A DNA stretch of 64,000 nt from Salinimonas profundi (GCF_014750655.1 NZ_JABBXD010000006.1:186001-250000), one strand, 5' to 3'. Numbered from the stretch's first letter, positions 27,715 through 39,241 are shown. Notes: generated by a model not told the origin, from the letters alone. A program made the numbers and translations.

Positions 27715-29070
27715 CTATGCTGCAGGACCGGGATAACGGCGCAGTATCTGGTTGGCCGCCTCACGGTCAAACTGGCCGGTTACTTTCAGATAAATCATAC
27801 CATCAGGCACCGAAAACGTTGTTTCCTGTACACCCGCTAATTTACTGAAGGCGTCACGCAAAGCAGAGATGTCCTCGCTGGTGCCCTGCCATTTAAACGC
27901 AACACGTTTGATGCGGTTCACTTCGTCCAGGCCGCGCAGAATGAGCAGCCAGCATGATGCCGCGACAGCACCGACAAAATAGGCCGTCTCAGCGGTCCAG
28001 TGATCAGCGACGATACCCGCCAGAACACCACCTAAAAACGCACCGAAAAACTGAAAGCTGGCATAAATGCCCATGGCGGTGCCCTTTTCACCGGCCGGCG
28101 CAATACTGGATACCAGCGCCGGAAAGCTTGCTTCCAGATAATTGAAACCGGTAAAGAAAAGAATAACAGCCCCCACAACGACCCAGCGGTGATGATCCTG
28201 TGCACCCAGCATGGCAAAGGCGACGGTCATAAACAGCGCTGCGACCAGTACGACTTTGCGAGGCGTCTGGCCTTTGCCAATTCCCATCAGAATAATCAGA
28301 CCGATAACAGAAGCGACCAATACCGGCAAATAAAGCATCCAGTGACTGTCCAGCGTCAGGTCGAAATGTACGAGGGTGACAGGCAACTGTACAAACAGCA
28401 GCGTGATCATCATATGCAGTAATAACACGCTAACATTAAGCCGCCAGAGCTGAGAGGAGAATACCAGGCGGCGAAGCTGACCGCGTTGAGGCAGTACATC
28501 ACCACTGCTTTGCATCGCCACAGTAGGTACTGCCCATTGAATCAGTGGCATGCAGCAAATAGCGAGCACCCCGGTCAGTGCAAAAATCCCGCACAGCCCC
28601 CAGCTATTGGCAATCAAAGGGCCAGCAAGCACAGCAAGATAAAAAGAGAACCCAATGGCTATACCAATAACAGCCATAACCTTGGCGCGCTGGGTTTCGC
28701 GGCTGACATCGGTGGCCAATGCCATAATGGCCCCGGCTATGGCGCCAGCGCCCTGTAAAATGCGTCCGGCGATCATCCAGGCCAGTGAGTCAGCAGAAGC
28801 GGCAATAAAGCTGCCAGCAGCAAAAACGCTCAGGCCGAACAGAATAACGGGTTTGCGTCCCCAGCGATCAGATAACATACCCATTGGTATTTGCAGCGCA
28901 GCCTGCGTCAGACCGTAGCCACCTACGGCCAGGCCTACCAATACCGGCGAGTAATCAGGATAATCCATAGCAGCAACGGCCAGCACTGGCATTACCATGA
29001 ATAAACCCATCATGCGCAGCACATAAACCAGTGCCAGTGACACTGCTGCGCGTACCTCTAACGCGTTCAA
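27715..29070 (-). CDS. YajR-like MFS transporter with C-terminal ferredoxin-like domain
   Basis: 451 aa. Twelve membrane helices in residues 1-385 with MFS motif A between helices 2 and 3 (GMLSDRWGRKPVI). A soluble tail of about 65 aa (FKWQGTSEDISALRDAF...DGMIYLKVTG) has the beta-alpha-beta pattern of the YAM domain of Escherichia coli YajR. Likely a proton-driven exporter; its substrate is unknown. Divergent from uvrA with 171 bases between, an arrangement common in Alteromonadales. Confidence 0.88.
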   Translation of the reverse strand: MNALEVRAAVSLALVYVLRMMGLFMVMPVLAVAAMDYPDYSPVLVGLAVGGYGLTQAALQIPMGMLSDRWGRKPVILFGLSVFAAGSFIAASADSLAWMIAGRILQGAGAIAGAIMALATDVSRETQRAKVMAVIGIAIGFSFYLAVLAGPLIANSWGLCGIFALTGVLAICCMPLIQWAVPTVAMQSSGDVLPQRGQLRRLVFSSQLWRLNVSVLLLHMMITLLFVQLPVTLVHFDLTLDSHWMLYLPVLVASVIGLIILMGIGKGQTPRKVVLVAALFMTVAFAMLGAQDHHRWVVVGAVILFFTGFNYLEASFPALVSSIAPAGEKGTAMGIYASFQFFGAFLGGVLAGIVADHWTAETAYFVGAVAASCWLLILRGLDEVNRIKRVAFKWQGTSEDISALRDAFSKLAGVQETTFSVPDGMIYLKVTGQFDREAANQILRRYPGPAA

Positions 29071-29241
29071 AACCTTACATTATCCTGTCATTACACTTCG
29101 CTGCGCAGTGTACCATAAAAAGCTTTTACGCCCATGACACCTTTTTCATCAAATGATCTGCCCCCTTACGCTGGCGTAACTAAACAATATTTTTAACACC
29201 CAGTGTGGCATACTGGAATTTTTGGCTAATTATGGGTTTCA

Positions 29242-32079
29242 ATGGATAAAATCGAAATACAGGGTGCTCGCACTCACAATCTGAAGAATATCGATTTAAC
29301 AATTCCCAGAGATAAGCTGGTTGTCATTACAGGCTTATCCGGATCCGGAAAATCATCCCTGGCATTTGATACGTTGTATGCAGAAGGTCAGCGCCGTTAC
29401 GTTGAGTCGTTGTCGGCGTACGCGCGCCAGTTTCTGTCTATGATGGAAAAGCCAGATGTAGACCACATTGAGGGGTTATCGCCGGCCATTTCCATTGAAC
29501 AAAAGTCCACATCACATAACCCGCGGTCAACGGTGGGCACTATCACCGAGATATACGATTACCTGCGCTTATTATTCGCACGGGTTGGCACGCCGCGGTG
29601 CCCGACCCACGATGAGCCGCTGGACGCCCAAACCATCAGTCAGATGGTGGATAAAGTGCTCGAGATGCCTGAAGGCAGTAAGCTGATGCTACTGGCGCCG
29701 GTAGTCTCAGACCGCAAGGGTGAGCACGTAAAATTACTGCAGAATCTTGCCGCGCAGGGTTATATCCGGGCCAGAATTGATGGTGAGGTGTGCGACTTAT
29801 CGGATCCGCCCGAACTTGATTTGCATAAGAAGCACACTATTGAAGTGGTGGTCGATCGCTTTAAAGTTCGCGATGACCTGCAGCTGCGTCTGTCAGAATC
29901 TTTTGAGACAGCTCTGGAATTATCCGGCGGCACAGCCCGTGTTGTGGATATGGACAATCCAGATGCTGAACCCACGGTTTTTTCTGCTAACTTTGCCTGT
30001 CCCCACTGCGGCTACAGCCTGAGTGAACTTGAGCCACGTCTGTTTTCTTTTAACAATCCGGCGGGCGCCTGTCCGACCTGTGATGGATTAGGCACTCGTC
30101 AGTTTTTCGATCCCTCACGCATTATCAACAACGATGAGCTGAGCCTGTCAGGCGGGGTCATTCGTGGCTGGGATAAACGGAGTTATTATTACTTTCAGAT
30201 GTTGCAGGCGGTCGCTGACCACTACGGCTTTGACCTGACCAAACCCTTTGCTGAGCTCACCAAAGAAGACCGCGACGTGGTGCTGTATGGCTCGAAAGGC
30301 AAATCGCTGAAGTTTAAATATATCAACGACCGCGGCGATATCATGGAGCGTAAACATCCCTTTGAGGGTGTCATACCGAACATGGAGCGTCGCTACCGGG
30401 AGACCGAGTCTAATGCAGTGCGTGAAGAACTGGCTAAATACTTAAGTCAGCAGCCTTGCACCAGCTGTGGCGGCTCGCGGTTACGCGAAGAAGCACGTAA
30501 TGTGTTTATTCAGCAGACCAATCTGCCTGACATCGCTGAAATGTCCATTGCCAATGCCTTCGACTTTTTTGAAACGTTGGATCTAGCCGGCCAGAAAGCG
30601 CAGATTGCCGATAAGATTCTTAAAGAAATCCAGGACCGCCTGGGTTTTCTGGTTAACGTCGGCCTCAACTATCTTAACCTGTCACGCAGTGCTGATACGT
30701 TATCAGGCGGTGAAGCGCAGCGTATTCGTCTGGCCAGCCAGATTGGTGCCGGATTAGTGGGGGTTATGTATGTACTTGATGAGCCCTCAATTGGTCTGCA
30801 TCAGCGCGACAATGAGCGATTGCTGGCGACGCTTACCCGATTGCGTGACCTGGGCAACACCGTGCTGGTGGTTGAGCACGACGAAGATGCCATTCGCGAA
30901 GCCGATTATGTGATTGATATTGGCCCGGGAGCCGGGGTTCATGGCGGGGAAATTATTGCCGCAGGGACCGTCGATGACATCATCAACAGTGAGGACTCAC
31001 TTACCGGAAAATACTTGTCTGGTCGGGAAGAAATTGAAATTCCGCCTGAACGCAACAAGCCGGACAAGAAAAAATTGCTGACCCTGGAAGGCGCCTCTGG
31101 CAACAACCTGCAATCGGTCACGCTGAATATTCCGGTGGGTTTGATGACCTGTGTAACAGGCGTTTCGGGTTCTGGTAAATCGACGCTGATTAACGATACG
31201 TTCTATCGTATTGCACAGCGAGAACTCAACAATGCAACAGCCAATGAACCTGCACCGCATAAAAGCATGAGCGGGCTTGAGCACCTGGACAAGGTGGTCG
31301 ATATAGACCAAAGCCCGATTGGGCGAACACCGCGCTCTAACCCGGCGACCTATGCCGGTATATTCACGCCGATACGGGAATTATTTGCCGGTACGCAGGA
31401 AGCGCGTTCGCGTGGCTACAAACCTGGTCGTTTTAGTTTTAATGTTAAAGGCGGGCGCTGTGAGGCATGTCAGGGTGATGGCATGATCAAAGTCGAAATG
31501 CACTTTTTGCCTGATATTTACGTGTCCTGTGATGTGTGTAAAGGCAAACGCTATAACCGCGAAACACTGGAAGTGCAGTACAAGGGTAAAAATATCAACG
31601 AAGTACTGGATATGACGGTGGAAGAGGCCCGCGAATTTTTCGACCCGATTCCAGCCATTGCCCGCAAGTTGCAGACCCTCAAAGACGTAGGCTTGGCGTA
31701 CATTCGCTTAGGTCAGGCAGCCACCACCTTGTCAGGCGGTGAAGCACAGCGGGTGAAGTTAGCCAGAGAGTTGTCCAAGCGCGATACCGGCCAGACTCTG
31801 TATATTCTGGATGAGCCCACAACTGGTCTGCATTTTCACGACATTAAACAGCTGCTGGCGGTTCTGCATCGTTTGCGTGACCATGGTAATACGGTGGTGG
31901 TGATCGAGCATAATCTGGATGTGATCAAAACCGCTGACTGGATTGTGGATCTGGGCCCCGAAGGCGGCTCTGGCGGCGGTCAGATTATTGCTGAAGGTAC
32001 ACCTGAACACGTTGCCGTTCAGGAGGTCTCTCATACCGGCCGTTTTTTAAAGCCAATGCTGGATAAGCAGCGGGCGTAG
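29242..32079 (+). CDS. uvrA: UvrABC excinuclease subunit A
   Basis: 945 aa, normal length. Two ABC ATPase modules: Walker [13 protein letters not shown] (near residue 31) and [13 protein letters not shown] (near 640), signature [12 protein letters not shown] and [12 protein letters not shown], Walker B-type [13 protein letters not shown] and [13 protein letters not shown]. Zinc modules CPHCGY...CPTCDGLG and CEACQGDG...[10 protein letters not shown]. It recognises DNA lesions as a dimer and loads UvrB in nucleotide-excision repair. No clear LexA box was seen in the 171 bases upstream. Confidence 0.98.
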   Translation: MDKIEIQGARTHNLKNIDLTIPRDKLVVITGLSGSGKSSLAFDTLYAEGQRRYVESLSAYARQFLSMMEKPDVDHIEGLSPAISIEQKSTSHNPRSTVGTITEIYDYLRLLFARVGTPRCPTHDEPLDAQTISQMVDKVLEMPEGSKLMLLAPVVSDRKGEHVKLLQNLAAQGYIRARIDGEVCDLSDPPELDLHKKHTIEVVVDRFKVRDDLQLRLSESFETALELSGGTARVVDMDNPDAEPTVFSANFACPHCGYSLSELEPRLFSFNNPAGACPTCDGLGTRQFFDPSRIINNDELSLSGGVIRGWDKRSYYYFQMLQAVADHYGFDLTKPFAELTKEDRDVVLYGSKGKSLKFKYINDRGDIMERKHPFEGVIPNMERRYRETESNAVREELAKYLSQQPCTSCGGSRLREEARNVFIQQTNLPDIAEMSIANAFDFFETLDLAGQKAQIADKILKEIQDRLGFLVNVGLNYLNLSRSADTLSGGEAQRIRLASQIGAGLVGVMYVLDEPSIGLHQRDNERLLATLTRLRDLGNTVLVVEHDEDAIREADYVIDIGPGAGVHGGEIIAAGTVDDIINSEDSLTGKYLSGREEIEIPPERNKPDKKKLLTLEGASGNNLQSVTLNIPVGLMTCVTGVSGSGKSTLINDTFYRIAQRELNNATANEPAPHKSMSGLEHLDKVVDIDQSPIGRTPRSNPATYAGIFTPIRELFAGTQEARSRGYKPGRFSFNVKGGRCEACQGDGMIKVEMHFLPDIYVSCDVCKGKRYNRETLEVQYKGKNINEVLDMTVEEAREFFDPIPAIARKLQTLKDVGLAYIRLGQAATTLSGGEAQRVKLARELSKRDTGQTLYILDEPTTGLHFHDIKQLLAVLHRLRDHGNTVVVIEHNLDVIKTADWIVDLGPEGGSGGGQIIAEGTPEHVAVQEVSHTGRFLKPMLDKQRA

Positions 32080-32144
32080 TTTTGACTGGTGCTTTCACCA
32101 TGCTAAGGTGGAAGCACTGTATATAAAGGGTTAATCGACCATCT

Positions 32145-32564
32145 ATGAGTGAAGCACATCCCTTAGAACAAACATTCGATGTCAGGTTTTGTGAAACTGA
32201 CGCGTTAGGTCATGTCGGCAATACGGTACTGGTGCAGTGGTTTGAAGCTGCCAGAGATCCCGTTTTTGCGTATTTTGTGCCTACGCTGGATATTAAGAAG
32301 TGGCCACTGATACTGGCCAGTTACCATGTCGATTTTCATCATCAGCTTTTTTACGGTAAGCCGGTCACCATAAAAACGTACATTAAACGCATCGGGCGCA
32401 GCTCGTTTGTGACCCACCAGGAAGTATGGCAAAACGACCAAAAGTGCGCGACCGGCACCACTACCCTGGTCAACTTTGATTATCAGAATCAGTGCTCTGC
32501 ACCGATTTCTGAAGCGGTAAAAGATAAGCTGATGGTTCATCTTCTGGAGTCTGACGATGAATAA
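32145..32564 (+). CDS. Acyl-CoA thioesterase (4HBT hot-dog fold)
   Basis: 139 aa single hot-dog domain. The active-site loop VRFCETDALGHVGNTVLVQWFEAARD contains the 4-hydroxybenzoyl-CoA thioesterase pattern (Asp in TDALGHV, Glu in FEAARD). It would hydrolyse an acyl-CoA thioester in the cytoplasm; chain type unknown. Its 3' end overlaps the next gene by eight bases, so they are translationally coupled. Confidence 0.88.
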   Translation: MSEAHPLEQTFDVRFCETDALGHVGNTVLVQWFEAARDPVFAYFVPTLDIKKWPLILASYHVDFHHQLFYGKPVTIKTYIKRIGRSSFVTHQEVWQNDQKCATGTTTLVNFDYQNQCSAPISEAVKDKLMVHLLESDDE

Positions 32565-33273
32565 TGAGAACAATTTTATTGAAGTTATCGATGATGTGCT
32601 GGATCCACATTTGTGTGCACAAATCATTGATAAGTTTGATAGCAGCCCGAATTTATCCCCCGGCCGCACCGGTGGCGGGGTTGATTTGGATAAAAAGCGC
32701 AGTATGGATGTCTCCTTCAGTGAACGCGAAGAGTTTGCGCCCCTGTTTAAGCCTGTTATGGAAAAGACCGGTCAGGCACTGCTTAACTATATAGAGAAAT
32801 ATTTTTTCGCGCTGGTCGGGCCTATTGGATTGACAGTGCGACACCCTAAAACCGGCGAACCGGTTAAGCTTACACATGAAAACTTTGAGGAAGTGGGCAA
32901 GCCTAATCTGGCTAACCTGCTTAACTACCTGTTCCGTATCGGCGAGGTAAATGCCCAGCGTTATACGGCTGGCGAAGGCGGCTATCCGTACTGGCACTCA
33001 GAAGTTTACCCGCAACTTCCTCATAACGATGCGTTGCATCGGGTGCTGTTATTTATGTTTTACCTAAATGATGTGGAAGAAGGCGGCGAAACTGACTTTT
33101 ACTACCAGAATACATCTGTGTCACCCAAGGCCGGTCGAATGGTTATTGCTCCTGCTTACTTTACCCATACTCACCGTGGTCAAATGCCAAAAAGTAACGA
33201 TAAATATATACTGACGTCCTGGCTATTATTCAGCCGTGCCGAACACATTTACACGCCACAGGGTAACCAGTAG
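32557..33273 (+). CDS. 2-oxoglutarate/Fe(II)-dependent oxygenase (prolyl-4-hydroxylase fold)
   Basis: 238 aa. The barrel carries H147-x-E149 (YPYWHSEVYP) as proximal iron ligands, the distal His in AYFTHTHRG and a Lys in DKYILTSWLLF for the oxoglutarate carboxylate; FYLNDVEEGGETDFYY is the conserved strand-loop of P4H-type proteins. Note Glu instead of the usual Asp in the HxD pair. Substrate unknown. Start overlaps the thioesterase gene by eight bases. Confidence 0.82.
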   Translation: MNNENNFIEVIDDVLDPHLCAQIIDKFDSSPNLSPGRTGGGVDLDKKRSMDVSFSEREEFAPLFKPVMEKTGQALLNYIEKYFFALVGPIGLTVRHPKTGEPVKLTHENFEEVGKPNLANLLNYLFRIGEVNAQRYTAGEGGYPYWHSEVYPQLPHNDALHRVLLFMFYLNDVEEGGETDFYYQNTSVSPKAGRMVIAPAYFTHTHRGQMPKSNDKYILTSWLLFSRAEHIYTPQGNQ

Positions 33274-33295
33274 CGGTCGCGTTACTGCCCTGCCT

Positions 33296-34132
33296 TCAGG
33301 CTGCGGCAAGCCGCTGTGCTTTTAAGGTTTTAAGTGCAGCGATCTTGCCCAGCTTATAGCCTCTTGTCAGCTTTTTCTTATCCATCGTCAATCGTTTGAC
33401 CTGAAAATCAGCCGGTGGTGCCACCAGCGTTAACGCTAAGTCGGCAGGAGGGTTTTTGAGAAACGCCAGCGTCTCATTGTAAATACCGGGGCGGGATAAC
33501 AGTGTTTGCATTAACTGCGGCTGATGTCCGTAAAGACGTTCAAACAACCAGGGAGACTTGATTGTAGGCTTTGAGAAGCCCAAAGGCTGCGACAGTACGA
33601 CCGTTATCTCTCTGGCACCCATCTCATAAGCTTTTTTCACTGGAATTGCATCGGCTACCCCGCCATCAACATAACGATGCTCGCCAATTTTAGGCTGGTC
33701 ACGGTAGGCCATGGGAATGGAGCAGGACGCCACCATTAAGTCATCAATGTTATCGGGTTGTGCCCGAAGATAATCACACTGCCCCGTATCAACATTAGTG
33801 ACGCCGACGTACAGTGGGATTGCGGTGTTTATTTCAGGCAACCGGCTGTCCAGTTGCTGTCTGCACTGATGCCATAACCAGTGCACGTCGGTCATATGGC
33901 CACCACGAATAAAGCGAAGCGGACTGAAAAATTCTCTGCGCGTTGCATATTCAGTGATGATAGTGCGGCTTAAACCGGGTATTTGCGATACGTAGGTGGC
34001 CAGATTGGTTGCCCCAGCGGAGACGCCAATCGCAAAATCGAACTGATGTTTGCGATGCATAAAGACATCCAGTACACCGGCAGCAAATACACCTCGCATT
34101 GCGCCGCCTTCTACCACTATTGCTTTATTCAT
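33296..34132 (-). CDS. Patatin-like phospholipase (YjjU-type)
   Basis: 278 aa. Patatin signature elements in order: oxyanion loop VEGGAMRGVFAAGVLDVF (residues 7-24), nucleophile GVSAGATNL (GxSxG) and catalytic Asp in the DGGVADAIPV motif. Domain layout and length resemble Escherichia coli YjjU. No signal peptide. Predicted serine lipid acyl hydrolase; substrate unknown. Converges with the oxygenase gene. Confidence 0.88.
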   Translation of the reverse strand: MNKAIVVEGGAMRGVFAAGVLDVFMHRKHQFDFAIGVSAGATNLATYVSQIPGLSRTIITEYATRREFFSPLRFIRGGHMTDVHWLWHQCRQQLDSRLPEINTAIPLYVGVTNVDTGQCDYLRAQPDNIDDLMVASCSIPMAYRDQPKIGEHRYVDGGVADAIPVKKAYEMGAREITVVLSQPLGFSKPTIKSPWLFERLYGHQPQLMQTLLSRPGIYNETLAFLKNPPADLALTLVAPPADFQVKRLTMDKKKLTRGYKLGKIAALKTLKAQRLAAA

Positions 34133-34393
34133 GATGTTTCCCCCTGTCGGGCGTGTAACATCTACACTACGCCGTTTCCATTTGGCTGTCGTTACAGAAA
34201 AATAGATGCTATTAATCGGTTATTTATTAAGATATACCTCCTATATTCAAAATTCTGACCAAGGTTTCATCCTACTGAGTATCTATTGAAATTCACGATA
34301 CACACTCCGACTGCGTCAAATACAAAAAGCGCGATAATGTTTTTCGCCAAAGCATTACAGAGGAAGTGAGTGGGGGACGAAAGGAGCAAACCT

Positions 34394-34681
34394 ATGTTGA
34401 TTTGGATATTCTGCGCGGTAAGCGGGTTGATGAATGGCTACGTGGTCGCGCGAACCACAGGCATGATTAAACGCATCGGCATGTTTGTCTGCCTGACCGC
34501 AACAGCGGTCATTACAGCGAGTTTACTGATGCGTTTTTTGCATCAGCCGGCACCAGAAGAGGTTAGTGCCAGTGCGTCTCATGGCGCCCCGATGGCAGCG
34601 GTCGCATACATGCTATTTACTCTTGTCGTATGCATATTTGCCACGGGCGCCTTCATATTTACCTGTCAGGCAAGAAAATAG
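34394..34681 (+). CDS. Small hypothetical membrane protein
   Basis: 95 aa from ATG 34394, which has AAAGGAG at good spacing; a GTG at 34370 in frame would place that ribosome site inside the gene. About three membrane helices: LIWIFCAVSGLMNGYVVA, MFVCLTATAVITASLLM and AAVAYMLFTLVVCIFATGAF. No family recognised. It lies alone between two minus-strand genes. Confidence 0.6.
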   Translation: MLIWIFCAVSGLMNGYVVARTTGMIKRIGMFVCLTATAVITASLLMRFLHQPAPEEVSASASHGAPMAAVAYMLFTLVVCIFATGAFIFTCQARK

Positions 34682-34709
34682 CGTTTCTGTCTGATTAACT
34701 CAGGTCTGT

Positions 34710-35186
34710 TTAGAAAGGTGCGACCGACTGGCCGGTCAGGCGATAGCCGACAGAGGCTATGTCTCCCTTCCACCCTTTGGTGGAAAGCGTACCGGTCACC
34801 CAGATAGCGTCGTACAGGTCATCGATGGCCACACCTTCTTCAAATTTCACATATACAATCTGGTTAGAAGGTGGTGGCGGCACGTGAATACAGGCACCGA
34901 AATACGGAACCAGTAAGAATTCTGTTGTTAGTTCGGCAGTGCCTTCCAACGGCACAACAAAACCGGGAATTTTTACCTGCATGCCATCATACTTTTCCAC
35001 CACCGGCGCATCGGGCTGCAGTTGTGTCATTTGCCCTTCATGCTCTACTGCCGGCGCGTCCAGCTCATTAAAGCCTTCCGGTACCAAATCTTCCCAATAG
35101 ACTTCCTGCGGCTCTGCGCTTAACGCATTAGCAGATATTCCAGCCATAGCGAAAAGCAAAAAAAGGCCAACTAATTTTCTCATCAT
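34710..35186 (-). CDS. DUF3299 family exported protein
   Basis: 158 aa from ATG 35186, preceded by AGGATTGA. The frame is open further upstream to 35276 but that would reach the ppa terminator, so the short start is chosen. Signal peptide LVGLFLLFAMAGISANALSA. The mature protein has DUF3299 features: YWEDLVPEGF at its start, VKIPGFVVPLE, and LLVPYFGACIHVPPPPSNQIVYV. Members sit near metal- or redox-related exported proteins in other genomes; function undefined. Confidence 0.85.
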   Translation of the reverse strand: MMRKLVGLFLLFAMAGISANALSAEPQEVYWEDLVPEGFNELDAPAVEHEGQMTQLQPDAPVVEKYDGMQVKIPGFVVPLEGTAELTTEFLLVPYFGACIHVPPPPSNQIVYVKFEEGVAIDDLYDAIWVTGTLSTKGWKGDIASVGYRLTGQSVAPF

Positions 35187-35273
35187 ATTCAATCCTGTTC
35201 GGACACTTGGTGTTATTGTACTTATTCTGATAGCAATACTCAGGCTAATTTGTTCACTGCGAAAGTCAACACG

Positions 35274-35307
35274 CATTAAAAAAGGGCCTGACGGCCCTTT
35301 TTTAATG
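35274..35307 (-). terminator. Terminator of ppa
   Basis: A perfect palindrome with a 15-bp stem (35274-35288 with 35293-35307) and TGAC loop. Its GC core GGGCC/GGCCC is flanked by an A6 and a T6 tract. It lies 11 bases beyond the ppa stop and is symmetrical enough to work from either side. Confidence 0.9.
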
Positions 35308-35317
35308 ACAAAACAAC

Positions 35318-35851
35318 TTATTTGTTTTGCTCAAAACGTTTGATGCTGCTGGTGATCTCATCTTTTGCCGCCTGAGCGTCTGCCCAGCCATCAATTTTCA
35401 CCCATTTACCAGGCTCAAGATCTTTATAGTGTGTAAAGAAGTGCTCAATCTGCTGCTTCGTCAGCTCAGGCACGTCTGTAATTTCTTTCACATCGCGATA
35501 GATGGTAGACAGCTTATCAACCGGAACCGCCAGAATCTTTGCATCTTTGCCTGACTCGTCAGTCATGTTCAGTACACCCACCGGGCGACATTTAATTACT
35601 GAACCGCTATGGATTGGGAATGGCGTCATGACCAGCACATCTACCGGGTCACCATCTTCTGACAATGAATCGTTAACATAGCCATAGTTAACCGGATAAT
35701 GCATGCAGGTTGCCATGAAACGGTCAACAAACATCGCACCGGTGTCTTTATCGACTTCATATTTTACCGGATCAGCGTGCGCCGGGATTTCAATGATAAC
35801 GTTAACTTCATCAGGTGCATTACTACCTGCAGTAACATCGTTCAGACTCAT
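35318..35851 (-). CDS. ppa: Inorganic pyrophosphatase
   Basis: 177 aa family I soluble pyrophosphatase. It has [29 protein letters not shown] and the metal-binding signature DGDPVDVLV. Hydrolyses pyrophosphate to phosphate with Mg2+, pulling biosynthetic reactions forward. Monocistronic with its own terminator. Confidence 0.97.
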   Translation of the reverse strand: MSLNDVTAGSNAPDEVNVIIEIPAHADPVKYEVDKDTGAMFVDRFMATCMHYPVNYGYVNDSLSEDGDPVDVLVMTPFPIHSGSVIKCRPVGVLNMTDESGKDAKILAVPVDKLSTIYRDVKEITDVPELTKQQIEHFFTHYKDLEPGKWVKIDGWADAQAAKDEITSSIKRFEQNK

Positions 35852-36007
35852 GAATGGTTCCTTAAGTTATGCTAAAAACGTTTTTCCACGTGAAGCCGAA
35901 AAAGACCTCTCAGACTTCAGGCGTGGCCAATAAGTAAAGTATACGGTGCGCGCTGCAAAATAAAAACTGGTGATACCCACTTGTTCGCTGTCAGCGCGCT
36001 CAACTGA

Positions 36008-36985
36008 TTATTTATCAGTCTGATAATAAGTCAGACAGGTTTCCACTTCTTCTTTTGACCCCAAAATAGTGGGTACCCGCTGGTGAATTTCTTTGGGCAT
36101 CACTTCCATAATCCGGCCATGCCCTGTGTTCGCAAGACCACCCGCTTGCTCCATTAAAAATGCCATTGGGTTGGCTTCGTACAGTAAACGCAGCTTACCC
36201 GGCTTTGATGGGTTACGTTTATCAAACGGGTACATGAATATTCCACCACGACACAGCACACGGTGAATATCGCCGACCATCGCGGCCACCCAGCGCATGT
36301 TGTAATCTTTACCGCGCGGACCTTCAGTTCCGGCCAGCAAATCGCCGATATAATTTTTCACCGGCTCTTCCCAGTGTCTTTCGTTAGACGTATTAATAGC
36401 AAATTCTTTGGTTTGCTCAGGGACTTTTACATTCGGGTGGGTCAGCAGGAAGCCACCATGGGTTTTATCCAGTGTATAAATGTGAGTTCCCCGCCCCGTG
36501 GTCATCGCCAGCATAGTGGAAGGGCCATAAAGCACATACCCTGCGGCAACCATCTGTGTACCCGGCTGCAGAAAAGCGGAAGGATCGTCAGCTTCCATCC
36601 ATTGTGGTGCATGGGTAATGGAGAAGATGGTACCAATCAGGCTGTTGATTTCAGTATTGGATGAGCCATCAAGGGGGTCGAAACTGACCAGATAGTTGCC
36701 TTCCGGATTACATGGCACAACCGTATCTTCTTCTTCTGAAGAGATGGCCTTCACGTAGCCGGAGTCGCGCAAGGTATCCTTAAGAATCTGATTGGAGATC
36801 ACATCCAGTTTTTTCTGTGTCTCACCCTGAACATTTTCACTTAACGTTGAACCTAGCACGCCTGCCAATGCGCCCTGACTGACCCGGAAGGAAATTTCCT
36901 TACATCCGGCCAGTAGTGTTCTGATCAACAGAATCAGTTCAAGTGGCGCGCCGTCGTGCTGCAGCTGTGAGTTTAATCGTTTCAT
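36008..36985 (-). CDS. fbp: Fructose-1,6-bisphosphatase class 1
   Basis: 325 aa. The metal-binding signature FDPLDGSSN, the upstream SSEEEDTV acidic site and the C-terminal GGIFMYPFD...[20 protein letters not shown] segment identify the class 1 enzyme. It removes the C1 phosphate in gluconeogenesis. Slightly shorter than the Escherichia coli protein at 332 aa. It diverges from mpl over a 258-base region that shows no further gene; the same neighbour pair (fbp-mpl) occurs in Escherichia coli. Confidence 0.97.
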   Translation of the reverse strand: MKRLNSQLQHDGAPLELILLIRTLLAGCKEISFRVSQGALAGVLGSTLSENVQGETQKKLDVISNQILKDTLRDSGYVKAISSEEEDTVVPCNPEGNYLVSFDPLDGSSNTEINSLIGTIFSITHAPQWMEADDPSAFLQPGTQMVAAGYVLYGPSTMLAMTTGRGTHIYTLDKTHGGFLLTHPNVKVPEQTKEFAINTSNERHWEEPVKNYIGDLLAGTEGPRGKDYNMRWVAAMVGDIHRVLCRGGIFMYPFDKRNPSKPGKLRLLYEANPMAFLMEQAGGLANTGHGRIMEVMPKEIHQRVPTILGSKEEVETCLTYYQTDK

Positions 36986-37243
36986 GTGTGCTTAAGCCTT
37001 GTGTCTTTTGTAGGGTTTATAAATATGATCAGTGTGGATAAACATATCCCTGATTAACCAGCCGTCTTTTATTGTTATATGCAAATGATTCACCAACATA
37101 ATCCAATGGTATGATTTGCATCGATTCTTTTTTAACCGGCGTCGATGATTGTACCTGCGAAACGGGCGACAGGGAAATGAGTTATTCGATCCGCTCTCGC
37201 CATCTGGTAGAGTAACCACATCATAAGTAAGGCAGTTTTAACT

Positions 37244-38611
37244 ATGCATGTTCACATTCTGGGCATTTGTGGCAGCTTCATGGGAGGCATCGCCGCGATT
37301 GCAAAATCGCTGGGACATACCGTCACCGGCTCGGATACCAATGTATATCCGCCCATGAGTACGCAGTTGGAAGCGCTGGGTATCACCTTAACGGAAGGCT
37401 ATGATACTGCGCAGTTTGAGCCACAGCCGGATATCGTGATCATCGGCAACGCGATGTCCCGCGGGAATCCAGCCGTTGAATATGTCCTTGACCGCAATCT
37501 TCCCTACACCAGCGGCCCACAGTGGTTACTGGAGAATTTGCTCAATGACCGATGGGTAATTGCGCTGTCTGGCACCCATGGAAAAACGACGACCAGCAGC
37601 ATGGTAGCCTGGATTTTAGAATTTGCCGGACTTAACCCCGGTTTTCTGATTGGCGGCGTGCCGGAAAACTTCGGGGTGTCGGCACGAACCGGCGACAGCC
37701 CGTTTTTTGTTATTGAAGCTGACGAATACGACAGCGCCTTTTTCGATAAGCGTTCTAAGTTTGTTCACTATCGTCCTAAAACTTTGGTTATCAACAACCT
37801 GGAATTCGACCATGCTGATATTTTTGCTGACCTGGCGGCAATTCAGACGCAGTTTCATCATTTAGTGCGGATGGTGCCGCAAAGTGGGCTGATTGTATCA
37901 CCCACTGATAACCCCGCCATTGCTCAAACACTGGATCGGGGCTGCTGGAGTCAGCAGCAGTTTTTAGGTAAAGAGTGGCAGGCCAATCTGATAAACCCTG
38001 ACGGCAGTGTTTTTGAGGTCATCAAGGACGGGTTTAAAGTTGGTGAGGTGCACTGGTCATTATTAGGCCAGCATAATGTTGATAACGGAATGATGGCATT
38101 GGCTGCGGCTCACCATGCTGGTGTGCAAATAGGCGATGCTATCGTCGGCTTGTCGCAATTTAAAAATGTGAAGCGACGCATGGAGCTTAAAGGAACGATA
38201 AATGACATTACGCTCTATGATGATTTCGCCCATCACCCCACAGCTATCGCAACCACATTGGACGGCCTGCGCAATAAGGTGGGACAGCAGCGAATTATTG
38301 CGGTACTCGAGCCGCGCTCTAATACGATGAAAATGGGTATTCATAAAAACACCCTCACCCAATCCTGGCAACAGGCCGATGAAGTGTTACTGTATGAACC
38401 ACCAGCAATGAACTGGTCGCTGAAAGACGCGGCTGTCAACAGCCAAACTCCTGCATCTGTTTTTGCTTCTACGCAGGCAATCATTGATAAAATAGTGGCA
38501 ACAGCACGACCTGGTGATCATATCCTCGTAATGAGTAACGGTGGTTTTGAGGGTATTCATTTACGTTTGCTCGACGCCCTTAAGCAAACTCAGGCTCAGG
38601 AGACCGTATGA
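37244..38611 (+). CDS. mpl: UDP-N-acetylmuramate:L-alanyl-gamma-D-glutamyl-meso-diaminopimelate ligase
   Basis: 455 aa Mur-ligase-family protein that reattaches recycled murein tripeptide to UDP-MurNAc. N-terminal [31 protein letters not shown] loop [18 protein letters not shown], and the central [11 protein letters not shown] segment are diagnostic. Cytoplasmic. Its stop overlaps the ubiX start by four bases (ATGA), so the two are coupled. Confidence 0.97.
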   Translation: MHVHILGICGSFMGGIAAIAKSLGHTVTGSDTNVYPPMSTQLEALGITLTEGYDTAQFEPQPDIVIIGNAMSRGNPAVEYVLDRNLPYTSGPQWLLENLLNDRWVIALSGTHGKTTTSSMVAWILEFAGLNPGFLIGGVPENFGVSARTGDSPFFVIEADEYDSAFFDKRSKFVHYRPKTLVINNLEFDHADIFADLAAIQTQFHHLVRMVPQSGLIVSPTDNPAIAQTLDRGCWSQQQFLGKEWQANLINPDGSVFEVIKDGFKVGEVHWSLLGQHNVDNGMMALAAAHHAGVQIGDAIVGLSQFKNVKRRMELKGTINDITLYDDFAHHPTAIATTLDGLRNKVGQQRIIAVLEPRSNTMKMGIHKNTLTQSWQQADEVLLYEPPAMNWSLKDAAVNSQTPASVFASTQAIIDKIVATARPGDHILVMSNGGFEGIHLRLLDALKQTQAQETV

Positions 38612-39234
38612 CCGATAAGCGTATCACCCTGGCGATCACCGGCGCCTCAGGCGCCCCCTACGCGCTGCGCCTGCTGGAGTGTTTGGTCAATGCCGATTTT
38701 GACGTGTTTGTACTGATATCGTCTGCGGCCAAAGTGGTATTCGCCACCGAAGAAGATATTAAAATTCCCTCACGCCCTGATGCAGCGACTGAATTTTTCA
38801 CCCAGCGCTTCGGCGCCCGGGATGGCCAAATCACGGTGTGCGGTAAAGAAGAGTGGTTCTCCCCCGTTGCATCGGGTTCAGCCGCGCCACGCCGTATGGT
38901 GATCTGCCCGTGTTCAACAGGAACACTCTCGGCCATTGCCTGCGGCGCCAGCGATAATCTGATTGAGCGCGCCGCGGATGTAGTGATGAAAGAGCGCGGA
39001 CAACTGGTTATAGTGCCCCGGGAAATGCCGCTATCCTCTATCCATTTGGAAAATATGTTAAAACTGTCACAAATGGGTGTCACAATTATGCCTGCCGCGC
39101 CGGGTTTTTATCATCAGCCAACTTCTATTGCTGATCTGATTGACTTTGTAGTGGCGCGAATTCTGGACCACCTGGGGCTGGATCAGTCGCTGATTGCTCG
39201 CTGGGGATATCAGCCTTCTACGACAAAGGAATAA
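38608..39234 (+). CDS. ubiX: Flavin prenyltransferase UbiX
   Basis: 208 aa. The FMN-binding start [19 protein letters not shown], the central [30 protein letters not shown] and the [17 protein letters not shown] segment are conserved in UbiX/Pad1. It prenylates FMN for the UbiD decarboxylase in ubiquinone synthesis. Coupled to mpl; eight bases separate it from the nuclease gene. Confidence 0.96.
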   Translation: MTDKRITLAITGASGAPYALRLLECLVNADFDVFVLISSAAKVVFATEEDIKIPSRPDAATEFFTQRFGARDGQITVCGKEEWFSPVASGSAAPRRMVICPCSTGTLSAIACGASDNLIERAADVVMKERGQLVIVPREMPLSSIHLENMLKLSQMGVTIMPAAPGFYHQPTSIADLIDFVVARILDHLGLDQSLIARWGYQPSTTKE

Positions 39235-39241
39235 ATGATAC

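Noticed and set aside
36992..37219. Minus-strand 75-aa open frame between fbp and mpl
   Set aside because: No ribosome site and a basic, unstructured product; it covers the divergent promoter region.
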